NCBI GenBank assembly: GCA_027596075.1
Contig: JADGJC010000144.1
Coordinates: 35,619 to 99,618, forward strand
Direction: 5' to 3'
Length of the DNA stretch: 64,000 nt
Source of the DNA: Rhizophlyctis rosea
Lineage: Eukaryota; Chytridiomycota; Chytridiomycetes; Rhizophlyctidales; Rhizophlyctidaceae
Position 1 is the first letter of the stretch; the number at the start of each line of letters is the position of its first letter. Of the stretch, positions 1-12,618 are shown piece by piece. Made by a program: the position numbers and the translations under genes. The notes beneath the pieces were generated by a model, which saw nothing but the letters and a program-made list of their open reading frames with translations, made no database searches and was not told where the DNA came from.

Positions 1-1020
1 CTTCAGTACCGGTACCTACCACTTATTCCCACCCTTCCAGCCCTCCCGGCACATCGCATCTAGTCACTGCTCTCGCGCATTCCCACACCTTCGGATCGCT
101 CCGGTCAGACACAAATGGGGGTTGGTGACCTCCTCAAATGAAAACAGGGATATGAACATACCAACTCATACATGATCATCAACATCAACATCATCAGTAT
201 GCGGATGGACACACTGGACACGGCCAATGGCGGGACAGAATGACTAGAATGCTCCGTACTCTCCCTTGCCCACACGGGGAAACATGACCCCGTCAACATC
301 ATTATGCTGCAAGATGAAACTTGCTATGAAGAACCAGAAATACTGACACTACAATGTAGTACTCTGCATATACCTATGTATGTGGTGTACATTGAAAGCC
401 GTCATAATCAATGAATTGTCCAGCCAGTTGGACAAGCGGAGGGCCGTGGGAACATGGGAACCAGCATGGGAACATGGGGATCATGGGGGTTTGAACTTTG
501 CATGGTGTGCCAATGCGCGTCACACAAGGTTCACCCAACACCCAGTGAGTGCATACAACAAGAAGCTCGCCTGCCTCAGTATAAACGCTTCTCCTCCTTT
601 CGTAGCTGGAGTTGATTTGGTAGCCCATGTGATAGCCCGCTACTGTTCCATTCCACCGTTATCGAATCGTCTGTAAACGGAAGCGTCTTGTGCTTGCCAC
701 CTCCACTCGGGGAGATCACCTTCCCGACCAGTAATAAAAATAGGAAATGTGAGTCTTCCAACCCATTACTGATGAGTTTCCGAAGCCTGGAACAGGAGAA
801 ACCAGCAAAAACCAATTTTCAAGTATAAAGGTCTCGACGAGCGGTGGTGTCCCGCCGCCGCTCTGACGTCCTTAAGAATTTTAAGCTTTTTAACTTTCTC
901 ACACTCAACCTGACTTACTGTATTTACAAACAACACCCGTTAACAGAAACTCCATCCTCGCAACCCTCAAAACCCATAAACTCTCTTCTCCCCCTCTTAC
1001 CTTTCAAATAACCCCAAAAA
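1..1020. other. Upstream intergenic, no gene recognised
   Basis: No convincing coding frame in either strand. The last 100 bases are A/C/T-rich and run directly into the start codon of the mannosidase gene, as expected for a 5' leader. I see no RNA gene or repeat. Confidence 0.5.
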
Positions 1021-4000
1021 ATGCACAAACCGCCCCCCCTCCCAACCCACACCCCACCCCGCACACCCACAAAACCCTTTCCCCCTCACAATCACTACCA
1101 CCGCCCAACAATAACAGCCAACTCCCTAGGCCGCCTCCTCCGCACACTCATCCTAACCCTGATGTGCGGCCTCGTCATCGGCGCGCTGTATTATGCTGTT
1201 GAGCCGTGGAGGGTGTTGTGGGGGATTGAGAGTGGGGGTGGGTGGAGTTGGGGTGGGCAGCAGGAGGTGGGAGGTGTGGGAGTGAGTAATGCGACTGGGA
1301 GTGTGGTAGGAGATGAGCAGTGGATGGGACATGCAAAGCCGGTGCTTTTGGAGAGGTTTTTGGGTGGGGATCGGGGTTGGAGGGATGTGGAGAAGATGGA
1401 GTTTGTTAGGAATGTGAGTTCTTATTTCTGCATTTTGGGTTTGTTGGCGGAAGCTGGGCGCGGGGGAGGGGGTGTGTGTGAGTGTGTGTGAGTATGTGAG
1501 TGTGTGAGGGGCGGGGGCCTGGGAGATGGGTTGGGTTGATTCAGGTTTGAGTGTGTCCACATATATTGAAACTTGAAAGCAATTGTAACCACACTTGCAG
1601 ATGATGATCCACGCCTGGGACTCCTACACCACCCACGCCTCCCCCTCAGACGAACTCCGTCCCCTCGCCCGCACCCCTCAAAACTGGTACACCAACCCAC
1701 TAGACCCCCAAAAAACACCCCACACCCTCCTTCTAACCCCCATAGACGCCCTCGATACCCTCCACATAATGAACCTCACATCCCGATACACACACGCAAA
1801 AAACCTAATCCTCACCCACTTCCCCTCCTCCCCACCACTAACAATCAACGTCTTTGAATCCACCATCCGAATCCTGGGAGGCCTCCTCTCTGCATTCGAT
1901 CTGACGGGTGATAAGGCGCTGTTAAGCAAGGCGGAGGAATTAGCAGATAAGATGATTAAGGCCGGCGTGTTTGATACAGGCGCTGGGTGGGCGTTAAATT
2001 GGTGTAGAGTTGATGAAGGGTGGAGTTTGGGATCGAGTGGAGGTGTTTATAATGTCAATTTAGCGGAGATGGGGACGTTGGGGTTAGAGTTTCAGTATTT
2101 AGCGGATGTGACGGGGAGGGAGGAGTTTATGCAAAAGGCACTCTTCATTTATGAACAACTACACGCCATGCCGCGGAAGTATAAGGGCTTGTACCCTACG
2201 GATTATCACCCGGATAAATTGGAAGCTACGAGTGGTGAGTGTTTGTGTCTGTTTTTTGAATGGTGGTTGTGGAACTCAAGCGGTGGGGGAGGGGAGTTTT
2301 CAGTGGTGCTGTGGAACTCGGTTGGCGGGGGAAGGAGAAGTCAATCAGTTTCACTCTACGCAACTTCCTGTCTTTAATCAAATTTTTATCTGAAGAACGC
2401 TACGGCATCGGCGCAGCCGCGGATTCCTTCTACGAGTACCTTCTCAAACTGTGGTTATCGACGGGCGAGAGTCGGTATAGGGAATGGTATGATGAAAGTG
2501 TTGATGTGAGTTTTTCGTTCGATTGGTGCTTTTCGGAGCAATGGGGATGGAGTGGGGGTCTACGTAAATCTCCCAAATGATGGCGTCTGTTATCAACTCG
2601 TTATTCTGAACAACGTCTACAGGCAATCAGCGACCATTTAGTACAACATACGGCAGACGGGAAGGAGTGGTATGTCCCTGATGCGTATTGGTGGGAGGGT
2701 GCGCAGAAGGGTGGGGGGTTGAATCCGCAGAGTTCGTTTAATCATTTGGTGAGTTTTGGAAAGGGCGCTTGGATGTCGGGTTCCATTTGGTTTCCCCCAA
2801 CCTTCAGCAAACGAAATGCCTCACCAAAAACCCCAATCACCATCCAACCAGACCTGCTTCGCCGGCGGCCTCCTAACCCTCGGCTCCCTAACAAACCGCC
2901 ACAAAAACTGGTCCCACCACCTCTCCCTCGCAACCCGTCTAGCCGACACCTGCGTAAGAGCATACACATCCACCTCTACCGGCCTGTCGGGCGATTCGAT
3001 AGACCCAACACGTCTAGCGCACCCAAACGACCCGAAATGGGCTCTTCGCCCCGAACTTGTGGAAACACTCTTCTACATGTGGCGTCTGACGCACGACACC
3101 AAATGGCGGGATATAGGATGGGAAATTGCACAAAAGGTTGAGAAGTATTGTCGGGTTGAGGGTGGGTATGTCGGGGTTTTGGATGTTACGAGGGGTGGTG
3201 AGGATGAAGAGCGTAAGGCGTGGATGCCACGGGAAGGGAGGGATGGAGATGTGATGGATACGTGGTTCCTCGGCGAAACACTCAAGTATCTTTACCTACT
3301 TTTCACGGACGACGATGTGGTACCACTTGAAGAGTATGTCTTCAACACTGAGGCGCACCCACTTTCTGTGAGGGGGAGGGGACGGAGACGAGATCCCAAC
3401 ACGTGGGTGAGGATACCGGATGGGGTTGATGTAAAGTGGTACCGTGACGTCGGCAGCGTCATCGATATATCAGAAGAATGGAAGCAGAAACGACAGAAGG
3501 GGATGGACCGGTGGAGGGAGGGGGAGGAAGCTAAGAGGCGGGTTGCGGAGGAGGAGGAGATGAAAAGACGGGTTGAGGTGGCTGAGAGGGAGGAGAGGGA
3601 GCGGGTTGAGAAGGAGGCGGGGGAGAAAGTTCAGAAGAAGGTATCGACGGGTATGAGTCCGCTTGAGAGGGAGAAGGAGAGGATTCGGAAAGTTGAGGAG
3701 GAGAGGGAACGGGAGTTGAGATTGAAGGAGATTAGTGCGCAGGAGGAGGAGAAGAGGAGACTGATGCGGAGTGGGGATAGCAGCCAAAAACCAGTTGTGG
3801 ACCAGCAGCAGGATGGGAGGGGTGGAGGTGATGTGGGTGGTATGAGGCCACCGCCTAGTGCGATGGGGGTTGGGAAGAGGGTTGGTGGGGTGAAGGTTGG
3901 TGGGGAGATGAAACAGCCGGAACATCGACATAAGGAGGGGGAGAAAAGAGTTGGAGGTGGGGCACCGGCTTGGGCTGTTGGTGCGGGTGGGGAAGGGAAG

Positions 4001-4063
4001 AAAAAGGAGGAGGAGGGGAAGGGGATGGAAGGGGATTTCGCTCCTCCGCCGGGGAAGGTGTGA
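1021..4063 (+). CDS. GH47 class I alpha-1,2-mannosidase with coiled-coil tail
   Basis: Five exons: 1021-1413, 1601-2234, 2396-2505, 2623-2748, 2852-4063, all GT-AG, giving 824 aa. Glycoside hydrolase family 47 enzymes trim alpha-1,2-mannose from N-glycans in the ER/Golgi. Residues about 42-62 form one membrane segment after a short Pro-rich cytosolic tail, so it is a type II membrane protein. Family marks seen in order: HAWDSY just after the first junction, DALDTLHIM, SFYEYLLK, TCFAGG, a FLGETLKYLYLLF block, and the calcium-site motif NTEAHP near residue 585. After the catalytic domain comes a long Glu/Arg/Lys-rich coiled coil (about residues 630-760) and a Pro/Gly-rich end, which ordinary GH47 enzymes do not have. 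I cannot decide from sequence alone between processing mannosidase and an EDEM-like role. Each exon starts C-rich and ends G-rich. Confidence 0.9.
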
Positions 4064-5872
4064 GGTAGGGGGTTTTGTACTGTTCTTCTAACAGAGGATT
4101 TGATCCTCGGCATTGGTTCATGAGTCCTGTTCCAAGAAGAGGTTTGGACGTGCATCCGGGAGGAGAGGAATGTCTGCCAATGGTTTCGGCGTGAAGTGCC
4201 GTTTGCTACAGTTCTGCGCTGCGTGCTGTGCGCACATCATGCAGAAGTTGAAGCAAGCATCATGCTTGTCGTGTGGAGGAGTCACATCGGCGCCAAGCCC
4301 AGGGTTAAGTTGAGGGCTTCAATTTGGACCGGAGGCATCTGCATGACTTGCATGAGAAAAGGAGATGATTGCTTGAAGTCCCCACACAAATAGCAGCTCA
4401 TCATGCAGCGGAGCACAGAGTCGTCCCCAGAAGACGTACTACAAAAACTTTAAAACCAGAGCGCATTTGAACATACTCCAGCATCACTTGGAGCAATTCT
4501 TATCCCTCAAAACCAACTTCTGCCGCCCTTCGGCGATATAGTATCGTTCGCCGCGCAATCACACAACACTTCTCGTCTGCGACGCTTCAGTTGGTCTAAA
4601 GAAAACCTCGGCGCAATATGAAAACCGAAAAGGCAACCTCCCGACATGCAGATGACAGGCACTTGCTTTTCCTTGACATGCCAAAGTCAAAACGTCTAAC
4701 TCCTTCCGGTTGAATTTCTTTGATAGCTCATCACAGAAGGTTTCACTTCCGACTGTGGGCGACTTTGATGGTGAGGTTGATAACAGGAAGGTAAGGCCAA
4801 ACAAGTTGATGTCGATATGACATATTGTGGGTTCATTCAGTTGAAACGTCTTTCACATGACCTTGCAGCAGAAGAAAAGCCGTCGGCGGTGGTCTCTCGG
4901 ATACGAGCATACTCAGCATCGTTCACAGACTGAACTGAACCCCTTGAAGGGGGGGAGAACTCCAAACAGGCTCGAACAGGTCACGGTAGCGGAACTGATA
5001 ACAGAGATCAGCAAATTGCAGGACGAAAATGCCAGCGACAGCGGGATGAGATAAGTTAGCAGACTGCTCAGCTTCCGAAAAATGGTTGATGCCCGTTAGA
5101 AATTTGTTATGATCGTTGTTTGATCAAAGATGCCAAAGAAGTCTGACGAGCCTGTCAAGTGGCATGCCGACATCCAACTTCAACTTCGGCAACGAACAGG
5201 AGGCGAAAACTTCCCTTGGTTGATGAGAATCGCCAACTGCGCAACGAGACAGAAGGAAAAGGATCACCGTATCGCGACCCTTACTGCCGACAGCACAGGC
5301 AAAAGTGGCTTCATCAACTTCGTCAGTCGTATCGCAGATACAGAACAGAACGTCAGAGTTGTGGCGGAGAAGCAAGTCTTAAATCTCTGTCGAAAAGTTT
5401 GTAAAATGTACGGACGCAACTGGAAGAGTCGCTACGCATTCGCACCGATGGGGGGTTTAAGAATTGCAGGGACATGGATATGCGTCAATTATGCTGGGGC
5501 CTCAAAAGACTCATTGGTGCCTGCAGTTATCCTTCCCATTGGCAGAACTTTGAGGCCGGATGACAAGCTTGCGGCGTTCTGTCGCAGATGTCGGTGCGGA
5601 TATTGGAAAACAGATGAAAAAATAGCATTGCTTGCCATTTTGCAATCTGGCATTCCCATATACAATAGCATTTGGCAAAAAGGTCCATGATTTCTCGAGG
5701 TCAAGATGTGCCGAGTTCCCTGCGAGATCTGAGGGGGTTCGACCCTATTGCAGTCGTTCATAAATGGTGTTACAGAATTTTGAACGCATTTTCGAAGTAT
5801 GGACGGTGAACTCCAAAAAGTGCATGTTTTTTTTTTCCCCCCAGCCTTTTACCTTTGAGATTTGCTGCCTCA
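4064..5872. other. Gene-poor stretch with broken coiled-coil-like frames
   Basis: About 1.8 kb between the mannosidase and the next gene. On the + strand several short frames look protein-like but switch frame repeatedly: one at 4857-5054 (contains ITEISKLQDEN), one around 5159-5404 (contains DENRQLRNE) and an open frame at 5130-5690 of 186 codons. They could be exons of a multi-exon coiled-coil gene, a decayed gene or chance. I could not join them into one sensible product and assign no function. A poly-T/poly-C tract lies at 5827-5841. Confidence 0.25.
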
Positions 5873-8092
5873 TCAAACTAGCACGACCATCAAGACGATC
5901 AAACCCGCCAACGCGCCCAGCGCACGCACATCACCCGCCCGCACCCTATTTTCACCTCCTCCAGAAGTCCCAGTAGTAATCCCAGGCTTTTCATAATACT
6001 CCGTACAAACCGCCCCGCTCTGCGTCAACACCAAATACGCAGTTTGGCCCGTGCGAGTCAATCGCCCCGTAATCCCATCGCCGGAAACAGACGCCGCGTC
6101 AGACCATTCAAACGTTCCGATGACTGTTTGATAAGTGCAGCCCGGTGCCGTATTGATTGGGAGGAGTTGGACGAAGTTACCTGAAACGGTGGCGTTGTAT
6201 TGGTTTGTGCATTTGACCATGCAGGAGTCTGGGGGGTTGTTGCAAAATGGGTAGGTTTGGAGGTTGAAGGTTCCGACCCACCAGGTGTGGTCGCCGGTTT
6301 TGCTGTTGCTTGAGGCGGTTGTGTTTGATGTGCCTGTTTGAAAGGGAGGGAGAAGATTGAGTGTGGCAGTCAGTTTCCGGTGAGGTCTTGAAGGCCTGCT
6401 TACCGGATGCACCACTTGCACTAGGTGTAGAGCTGGGGGTTCTGTTAGGGCAACGATGATTTGGATACGTGTTAGAAGAAAGATACTTCCCCTCCTAGAT
6501 GAGGCAACGTATAGGATGTGGGAATTGTAAAGGCAACAACTTACGATCCACTGGGGGTTTCACTGCTGGTGCTCCCAACGTTGGTGCTACCACTATTGGA
6601 GCCGCTGCCGGTGCCACTAATACTACTCCCCGATATGTCACAAACAGGTCCGCCAATGTAGATGCTCATGTAGGACGGTTCGACGCAAGCGGTGCAACAG
6701 TATTTGGTGGAACCAAGTGTGCCGCCATTGTCGCAGTCTGCGCAAGATCCAGGCCCGAAGCCGTTTGGGCAAGATTGTGATGGAGCGGATGGGGTGGGGG
6801 GGGGGCTAGGACTGGGGCTGGGGCTCGAAGACGTAGCAGTTGGCAGGGAGCTGTACATGTTGAAAAAGCTTTTGTGTCAATGCTGGATCTATGGCAGGGT
6901 TGCGAATCCTTCCTAGAAACGAAAATCGACACTGAAAAATAAAAGGANNNNNNNNNNCCCCCTCCCGCCGCTCCCTGAGTGATACACTGCCCAACTTGTC
7001 CACGAATCCAGATCGAACAGCTCGTGCACGCGGAATCGCAGTTGGTCCAATAGTTGTAATTGTTGTAGGAGTCTTGAGTGACAATGGAATATGTCATGTC
7101 GTTGTTGTACATGCAAGCGCCCAACGTGCGCGTAACTGTTATGGTTGGAGTTGAGGAACAATACGAGTTGCCGTTGTAACTTGCGAGAACGACTTGGCTG
7201 CCGGGATTGATGGTTGTTGCCGGGGTCCAGGAGTAGATGGCTTTTCCGCTGTTGCCTGAGGTGAAGCCGTTGGACGTGCATCTATGTGCAAAAGCAGTGG
7301 CCAATAACGGTGAGATTGCTGCCGGGATTTCACGGACTGTACATCAAAATACTTACTGAGACTCATACAACATATACTGATTAGTACAGTAAGAACAATC
7401 AGAAGAGCAACCCGTGTAGAAAAAGGCCTCGTTGTTTTGTACAACCCAGTAGGTGTAATCCGAACCCGATCCAAAGCATGTGCCCGTCTGTACTTGTGAC
7501 TGAGTTAGGTCTGGGGTAGTGGCGCAAGTGCTCGATCCCGTGTAATGAGTGTAAGTGATGTACTGCACGGTGTTGGACAATATCGTTGGGTTGTAGGCGC
7601 GGCGGAAGAGCTTCCGCATGATCCCAGCAGCGAGGCCTCCGGCACTGCCTGGCGTTGTGGAGTTGCTGGGAATCAGTGCAGACGACGAAGGACCGGACAA
7701 GATGGTCGGTTGGGGTTGGGGTGAAGGATTGGCCGTGACGGATGTGTTGGCGGGATTGGCAGATGGAGTGCCAGTGAGGTTGAATCCGTGCGGCAAGTTG
7801 CAGTTCAAAGTGATATTGCATGTTGCGCACAGCTCAGCTGGGAGGAGCTGGTAGATTCCGTTTGGGCATGGATGACTCAAAGGCTGATGAAGGAGTGGAA
7901 TGATTTCTTCTGTCGCTTGGGACGCTGAAAAGGCAATCAGTCGAAGGGAGTGCTTAGGTCTCAGAATTGCAAACAAGCCTCCTCCCGCGCATACTAACCG
8001 ATGAGCATGCAGGAGCATAAGACAGTGAAGACATGATAGAGGAAGGTGGGTTGTCTAGCATGCATCTTCGCCAATGTGTCGCGAAACTGCAT
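5873..8092 (-). CDS. Secreted, Cys-rich, GPI-type surface protein (repeat modules)
   Basis: Six exons read on the minus strand: 8092-7999, 7924-7357, 7281 into the N gap, about 6850-6545, 6441-6404, 6333-5873. Start at 8092 (alternative in-frame ATG at 8065) because it opens a classic signal peptide ending near CSCMLIG. The first exon joins at phase 1 to SQATEE. The mature part holds CPNG...C..C repeats, Pro/Ser/Thr-rich linkers and two related modules with spaced Cys and Tyr/Trp (in 7281-7600 and 6958-7281). The C-terminus is a hydrophobic tail of about 18 residues directly before the stop, as in GPI-anchor signals. No enzyme motif is visible, so I infer a cell-wall or surface role only. The junction around 6850-6957 is uncertain because the donor lies in the assembly gap. 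Confidence 0.75.
6948..6957. other. Assembly gap (10 N)
   Basis: Ten N bases inside an intron or exon end of the Cys-rich surface-protein gene. The true length of missing sequence is unknown, and flanking bases after the gap (about 6910-6947 read on the minus strand) contain a polypyrimidine tract with a CAG that could be an acceptor. Confidence 0.95.
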
Positions 8093-9260
8093 AATGACGA
8101 ACTGACTCCAAACAGCAGACGGCCGAATTTCTCAGCATTGTTCCTAAGTTCACTTATACTTTTAAGGTGATAGAGGCACAGACACTTGCACTGAAAATGC
8201 ATAATGTCATACATTTCGCAGACTTTCAGGGTCTCCAGCAAGTGCATTGTGCTCTATGTAAGCCCTCATTATGCTTTGAAAACCGTACGTCCGCACCGGT
8301 TACATTTTGCCCCCAAAAGTAGCATTACCTGCTTACAGCTGGTACCAAAACAGCGTGTTAGAAAGTACCGGAGCTAATTCGGAGACGAGTAGCTGATTCA
8401 AATCGGACTTTGCTATTCAGATCTACATATGTTTCGTAATCCGTATATCCCTGAATGCACCAGAAGAGGAATGTCGGAGCTCAGGCTGATGTAAACTCAA
8501 TGGTATGTCGCACTAGAGAAGATCGGATTTTGGTTGATAACTTGTAAACGATGAATGCCTACAAGTAGGATCGTCCAACATTGATTGGTCCAGGCAACCC
8601 AAGTTGATCCCCCAACGACCCACCGACCCTGGTCTTGATTGCGTGCAAGCAACCTGCGTGTACATACGATGGAGAGTACTCCCAGTGCAAAAATGGGGGT
8701 CGACGGGAGGAGAATGAGCATTTGGTGCCTTCCCCTGGCTTTTATCTGTGTTGACAAAGGAAATTATGTCAAAGACCCTTATGGCGCAGCCGACGCACAT
8801 GGCGGGATTGGTAAAAGATAGATGTTGTGCAGGTTCTGAATTTCTGATTGGAGTGACATATTGGTATGTGTATCGGCGGTTGACCATTACTTGAACCAAA
8901 ATGAGTGCGTCGAGAGAACTTATAATCAGCAAGTGGCGCATCCAGACACATGTCGTGGTTGTGAACATATCACCTCAGCTGTACCTCATTCCATATGCCT
9001 TCACCCCGTCAACTATTGAAGCCTTTCTCATGTAGGTCGTACCGAACTGCAGCATATCCACATCAGGTGTACACTTCAAGAACTATATCAATCATTCAGC
9101 ACAAGCACCTAAATATTGTACAAGAAAACAACCAACCAACTCGTCCGCCAAACGCAAGTTTTGACGGGCGCACAAGCACTGACATCCCCCTCTCGCTTGA
9201 TCAAAGAGGATATGAAGCAAGATTGAGACAAAAGCCTGCTTTCAATGCAAACTCCACCGA
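8093..9260. other. Intergenic, no supported gene
   Basis: A minus-strand open frame at 8968-8513 (151 codons, with a hydrophobic run near its start) is the longest candidate, but it shows no family match I recognise and no consistent codon pattern. The region upstream of 8092 should hold the promoter of the Cys-rich protein gene; I see no clear TATA box. Confidence 0.4.
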
Positions 9261-11675
9261 CTATTCTCGACATCCCTCCTCTGCCAGCACAAGACCCGAA
9301 TCATTCCTTCCCAATCTCTTGCCTCCAAATCGTCTTGCCATCCACCCCACATGCTCAAAACCTACATTTCCCAAACTTTTATCCAATACTACTGCTTCCG
9401 GCGTCAACGTAACTCCTTCCCTCGATGGCACTACCTCCTCCACACCAACCTCCTCACACTCATACTCCACAACACCCGCTCCATCCCTCTCCCCACCACC
9501 AGAAACAAACACCTTCCCCTTCCCATTTTTCGCCACAACATGCAACGAACAAGTTCGCGGTCGACTCATCTCTGAGTTCATATCACCACCATCCAATCGT
9601 CCCTCCAAAACAATACTTTGACCATTCTGCACCTCGAACGACTCGATTGTACCGGAGGGCGTTGTGATGCATTTACCTATGAAGTGCGGGTGGGGTGGGA
9701 GGGAGAGGAGGTGACGAGGGAAGAAGAGGCGTTTTAGAGAGGAGCGGAGGGTAGTGGGGAGGAAAGTGGATTTGGGGAGGCGGGTGAGGGTTACGGTTAT
9801 TGTTGCGGGGCTGTGGGGTGGTGATATTGGCCTGTGAGTAATGGAATGTTTTATTCTTGCGTGAGATTCAGACGTTTTGAACAATTGATCCGTGGAAGTC
9901 ACAAAAGATGAACTTACAACTGCCCATACAAATCCAACTTCACAGTGCCATCTTCTGCGGACACTCTCGGGGCCACCGCCATCTCATTTTGCATCCATAC
10001 AACGTCTCCAATCTTCACCGTTACTTGCATCAATACATCCGTCAGACCATATCCTTCCCCCAGACGGAGATCACGCAACGATTTCAGATGGATGACCGTG
10101 TGCCGGTCTGAGGGAGGGAGCAGGGATGCGGGCGCGGGAGGTGGGTGCGGTTGAGTTGCGGCTTCGTAGAGGTCAGATACGAAACGGACTTTTTTGGGCG
10201 GTTTTTGTGGATTTGTTGGACGACGGCGGGAGGGGAAGTGGCCTAGGATGTGGTTGATGATGGATGAGGAGGTGGAGACGTGACGTTGTTGCGGGATGAT
10301 TGAGCGGATTGATTTGGTTGTGGGAATGGTTTCGAGGTCGGAAGGCGTGATTTCGTCGGCGTCGATTTCGCTGAATGTTTCATCATCTTCCTCCAGGTCT
10401 TCCTCCATACCATCATCCATGCAGTTTTCCATCCTATTTGAAGGAATGGATTCCTCCGATGTTCCCACCTTCTCCGCACGTTCAAATTGTTCGCCGTCCA
10501 GCTCGTCCGTTTCATTCAAAACTTCGTCACTATCGGATCCTTCCGACGCTGTTGTTGGCACACTCGATGTTCGCGCCCTACTCCAGCCCCATCGCAGCCG
10601 GCTCAAAATAGTTCCTCCAATAGCTTTACCCTTGCCCGCCTCAGCCGCCTTTTCAATCCATTTGGCATTGGTTTGATCCTCATCGAGCGTTCGACCGGGG
10701 CCGACTTCGGCGGTTCCATCGTCCTTTTCCGTGTGGAGCCCACCATGCCCAACCGTTCCATGACCATCTCCTTCCACTACATCATCCGCCACATGTTGCG
10801 TGGTGGGAGTGTGAGCTTCATGATCTTTGACAGGAGGAACAGCCTGTGCTTCGTCTTCCACCTTCTCCAAAACATGTGCTGCCACACCGTCAGTGAGGTG
10901 ACAATCTGTGCTATGATACCCCGGCGAAATCACTTCCTCCACATGATCTAAGCTCCGCACATCAATTGTACCATCCACCTCCTCAGATGCATTACCACTA
11001 AACTTCGCAACCCCATCCCACTTCCCTCCATCAACACATATACTCTTATTGTCGCTTGCCCGACCCTCACCAGACTCCACGTCCTTCCCCAAACAGTCAT
11101 CAAGCGTTGATCGACTTTCCCATCGGGCACATACATTGGCCACATGACTGTTCGACCTCGTACGAACAGGCGTGATATCGGCCTTCTCCGCCGCGGCTGC
11201 AGCCATACAGCGCTCCTCCCATAACGACTTGATGGAATTTACGTGGACAGTTGTACGCGCAATTGTTGTGGTGTTGCATTCTTTGTCGTGAAGAGGTTGA
11301 ATTGTGCCGCTTCGAAGCTGTTGGGCGGGGGTGTTCACGTGATGAATGGTATGTTGAGAAAGCTGAGTGGGAGTTGATGGAGCTTCTATGATGGAATTTG
11401 ACCTGGTGAGAGTTGGGGAGTCTTGTAGAGTTGCTTGCGGCTGTTCAAATCGAGGGAATTGTTCCGAAGATGGATGCATATTGTTGAATAGGAAAGTCAT
11501 TAGCTAAAGAGGCCCCACATCAAAACACAAGTTGACAAACCCTTACCGCAAGAACCGTTTTCGTCATCCACATCCGTCTACTCTTCACCAGTCCAGACGA
11601 TCGCAGAAACGCCAAATCGTCCGGTATGGACGTCCCGCTACGCGGTGATGGGTCTTCAATGATATCATCAGCCAT
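9261..11675 (-). CDS. Acidic low-complexity protein, possible C2-like C-terminus
   Basis: Three exons on the minus strand: 11675-11547, 11503-9918, 9831-9261; the introns are 43 and 86 nt and both junctions keep frame. The product is about 761 aa. The N-terminal two thirds are Ser/Thr/Glu/Asp-rich and low in complexity. Around residues 480-520 comes a basic patch (KKVRFVSDLYEAA) and then an ordered stretch with alternating hydrophobic residues (HLKSLRDLRLGEGYG, VDGVVWMQ-like, VKLDLYGQLP, ITVTLTRLP) that resembles a C2-type beta sandwich or the C2-like part of anillin-family proteins. I do not recognise the family with certainty and give no function. The gene itself is well supported by splice consensus and frame continuity. 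Confidence 0.7.
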
Positions 11676-12618
11676 CTTTTTGCTGGAACTTTCCCTCAGA
11701 TATATGTATGCAGTAGTCAGTCAAGCTGAAGAGAGGGATAGATCAATTTGAATTTTAGTTGAGCATTTGGGGAAGTCTCGAGAGGACGGGCAAACAGAGG
11801 AGCGGCGAATCTGTGGATCTAATTGCTGACCAAGAATTGGTGGTTCGGGCCAAGCGGCGCGCAAGCCACGTTAAACTTGGAGCCTTACTCTTTGAGAATG
11901 TCCATTACATTTCAACAGCGAAGAGATGGTGGAGTGGGAAATGTGATGTACGCTATCTTCTCAAGTCCGCCTCAGGTACGGAGTTGCCATCCTTGTCGTA
12001 ACCTTTCAACTTGATATTTCTGAGCATTTGGCGAAAGACTACATTTCACTCCATGTTGAAAGGCCGGTGCCCGCTGGACCGATCTGGAATGGTGACCCCA
12101 AATGCATGCATCCTTCGACAAGCCTTTTGTCTCATCGTTTGGGTCATAATCGGTTTTGCGGATCACTTGCTCAATTTGTCTGGGAACATTTGGTAGCCAA
12201 CTACCAGCCACCTGGCTCGTACTTCGTAGCAAATTCGCCGCCATAGCAGAGAACAACGGAACAACCCGACCGATCCCATGGATCCAAATGAAAACAAAAG
12301 ACTTTATTACTTGTACGTTCACATAAAAGAAAAGCACATAAAAAGAAAGAAAAGGAACGGGCAAAGATACTGCGTTCTACATATCTCCAACAAAAAGAAA
12401 GAAACAACAAAGCAAAAAGAACTTACTCTGTCGAAATTTGCTTATGTTTTGCCTGCCAACTCCTAGCTCGAAAGAAATGATGCACAAACCCTCCCCCCGA
12501 GTGATGATTGAAGAAGGCACCAAGAAGAACTACCGCAACAAAAATACTATACATGAACAAACCCGGTCAAAAAAAATACAAAACCCCAACCAGAATTCCC
12601 ATCCTTAACATCCCTCCT
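11676..12618. other. Intergenic, one doubtful small minus-strand frame
   Basis: A 90-codon minus-strand frame with its own ATG runs 12243-11972 (starts MAANLLRSTSQVAG, which could resemble a mitochondrial presequence). An overlapping frame on the same strand ends in a charged, protein-like tail near 11980. I could not choose between them or identify a family. Nothing else is seen. Confidence 0.25.

Noticed and set aside
5715..5755. T-arm-like GGGTTCGACCC suggesting a tRNA
   Set aside because: No acceptor, D or anticodon arm can be folded around it.
10296..10951. Plus-strand frames opposite the acidic protein gene
   Set aside because: They are antisense shadows of a long continuous minus-strand exon with consistent junctions.
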